Translations under genes and position numbers: made by a program
In this document: one piece after another, positions 62,232-64,000 of the stretch
Numbering within the stretch: the stretch's first letter is position 1
Layout of the letters: every line of letters begins with the position of its first letter
From: Pyrocephalus nanus
Taxonomy: Eukaryota > Chordata > Aves > Passeriformes > Tyrannidae
Length of the DNA: 64,000 nt
NCBI GenBank assembly: GCA_038380795.1
Contig: CM076275.1
Span: 4,218,501 to 4,282,500 of the forward strand
Direction of reading: 5' to 3'
The notes under the pieces: generated by a model
Database searches by the model: none
What the model saw: the letters and a program-made list of their open reading frames with translations, nothing else
What the model was told of the DNA's origin: nothing

Positions 62232-62600
62232 ACCCTCTGGCTGCCTGCCCTGCCCGAGCCGCAGCCGGCAGGCGCCGTGGCATCGGGGCAGGCAGGGCCA
62301 TCCCGGCCCCGACAGGACTGGCCACCGCACCCCTCTGCGGCTCAGCTGCCTGACGATAATTCCCCATGTGGAAGGGACCGCGTGTGGCAGGAGGGGCTGC
62401 CTTCGCTCCGAGCTGGGGTGGGAAAAGAGGAGCCGTAGCACCTTCATGTTTTATTGCTGAGAGGGATTTTGGGCTGCTTCTGCTCCCCTGCCTTACTTCG
62501 CGAACAAATTTGTGCTGGTTTGCCTGAGAGACAGTGGTGGGTGTTTGCAGCATCGTTATCGCCGCTCTCTGCTCTGCTCCGTCCCCACTCCCACTCTGTG

Positions 62601-62657
62601 CTGAGCCTGCATCCCTGGGCTGAGCCTGCATCCCTGGGCTGAGCCTACATCCATGTC
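62601..62657. repeat. Three-copy 19-bp tandem repeat
   Basis: The unit CTGAGCCTGCATCCCTGGG occurs twice exactly and a third time with substitutions. It lies about 400 bases upstream of the DEPP-like gene's proposed start. Confidence 0.85.
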
Positions 62658-64000
62658 GCTGAGCTCCACTGTGTCACCCACTGGGGAGGCACAGCAGGAT
62701 TTGGGCCCGCCACGACACCTCCCTGGGCTCTTTTCCCCTCCTCCCCCTGCCCCCGGCATCGCCCCCGTTCGTATTTCGCTGAGACCACACAAGTGCATTA
62801 CGGTAAATCGCTCTGCCAGGAGCACTGGCAGCATCCGACCTTGCGGGCCCCTTGGCAGTAGGGATTGGCCTTTGTTTCCTGGCTTAATTAACGTGCTGCA
62901 AACTCATTGCAGTTCTGGAATAACCCCCGCGTCCCTCTCGTAGCCTCTATTGCAGCACCACGTTGGGTGGGGAGATGAATAGTTACGTTGCAGCAGGATC
63001 TTCCTTCTGTATTTATTTCCCAACGCTGTCCTCAGAGGCAGCCCCAGCAGCTGCTGCTCCTTCCTGGGGAACAGCCACGCCACAAAACATCCCTGTGTGA
63101 CCCAGGCCAGGGAGTGTGACTGCACTTCTGAACCTTGCTGCTCCCCACAACAACCTGTCCTGAGCCACTGCGAGGGGTGAAGAGAAAAGCAGGAGTGCTA
63201 GATTAGAAATCACCAGTTTTAATGCAAATATTCTCTGTGTTACCAGCACTCCGGCTCGCCTTGGCTGTAACTGCTGATTTGGTCACCCAAGCCCACACTC
63301 ATCATCCAGCTTCCTTCTTTATCTCTGGTGGAAAGAAATAAGCAGCTCAACAGACTTGTGCATCCCTTCAGGGTAGGATTCAGAGCAGATTTTTTTTTCT
63401 TTCTGGAAATAGCCATTGCTTAGCATTTCAATATAACAGGTGTGTGAGCTTGAGCTGTTTGTCTGGACTTCTGCTGCCAGAAAGCTGAAGTTAGCTGAAA
63501 TGACCCTCAACCTTCATGCATTAAATTTCCTAACAGCAATGATAGCTGTGATCATGCTGTAGTGACAAGCTTAAATTTTTCCTTCTTGCTTGCAGGCAAC
63601 GTAATTACCATAGAAAGGAAAAAAACCCTCAGACCCCAGCTACTCCAAGCAGCTGCAGCATAAAGCTCAGGAAAGCCATTTTGTGAGTAAAATCACTGAT
63701 CTGGGGGGAGAAAAAAAAAATTCCACATGTGCAGATGTGCATGGACACGTTCTCTTTAAAAAAAGTCTTTAAGGTGCTTTCCAATCTTCTGGAAAGTCTG
63801 TCCTTCTGGCTGGAGATGTCTGATTCCCAAAGGTCTCATGGAACAGATGGAACTGGGGCCATGCAAAGTATTGGTCGGCCACTCCAGCAGGGATGGCAGC
63901 AGCTCTGAGAGGAGCTGAATCAGGCTCAGGGTTGGGATATCAGGTGTCTAAAAGGGTCAGGGGATCTTCTAAAGCTTTTTTGTATCATTGTCCCTCAGTG
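62658..64000. other. Upstream of DEPP-like gene, unassigned
   Basis: Non-coding sequence with short motif-free open frames. In human, SCGB3A1 and FLT4 lie beyond CNOT6, but no exon of either is recognisable before the window ends. An AAACAAA-containing stretch near 62.87 kb on the minus strand is a weak forkhead-like match. Confidence 0.45.

Noticed and set aside
62200..64000. SCGB3A1 or FLT4 exons expected beyond CNOT6
   Set aside because: No frame with secretoglobin or receptor-kinase features is visible; such genes may begin outside the window.
1..64000. CRISPR arrays, bacterial operons, rRNA or tRNA genes, intact retroviral genes
   Set aside because: No regularly spaced repeats, no tRNA or rRNA-like sequence and no intact retroviral reading frames were seen. 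The window is vertebrate genomic DNA.

Overview
The window is vertebrate nuclear DNA, almost certainly avian. It has long introns, GT-AG splice sites, a CpG-island promoter and several degraded copies of CR1, the LINE that dominates bird genomes. The sub-terminal sequence of the clearest CR1 copy resembles variants I associate with neoavian or passerine genomes, but the species cannot be fixed from the sequence alone.

Layout. Positions 1 to about 14,250 appear intergenic, with no exon I can defend, only simple repeats, poly-A/poly-T tracts and A+T-rich DNA. From about 14,250 to 16,170 lies a large CpG island in two parts, split by a T/G-rich tract. It carries the proposed non-coding first exon of CNOT6 and, about 1.2 kb further on, a cluster of direct and inverted CCAAT boxes that may mark a second promoter. 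CNOT6 then runs on the plus strand: a 15-kb first intron, eleven coding exons (29,720 to 44,262) joining to exactly 557 codons plus a stop, and an A+T-rich stretch with several AATAAA signals that is probably its 3' UTR (to about 48.2 kb). From about 48.3 kb the sequence becomes less A+T-rich and holds two CR1 copies, simple repeats and a few unassigned candidate exons.

On the minus strand at 60,358 to 59,366 is an uninterrupted 330-codon reading frame starting just inside a good splice acceptor. A likely non-coding first exon with a consensus donor lies at about 62.2 kb, below a TATA-like element. Its conserved blocks match the DEPP (decidual protein induced by progesterone, C10orf10) family. 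DEPP1 is known in human from chromosome 10, not from beside CNOT6, so this looks like a DEPP-family paralogue in the CNOT6 neighbourhood. It is the most interesting item here.

Function. CNOT6 (CCR4a) is a catalytic deadenylase subunit of CCR4-NOT that shortens mRNA poly(A) tails; all its nuclease metal and catalytic residues are present. The DEPP family is stress, hormone and FOXO-responsive and has no known enzyme activity. Nothing in the sequence implies that the two genes act together; they are convergent neighbours.
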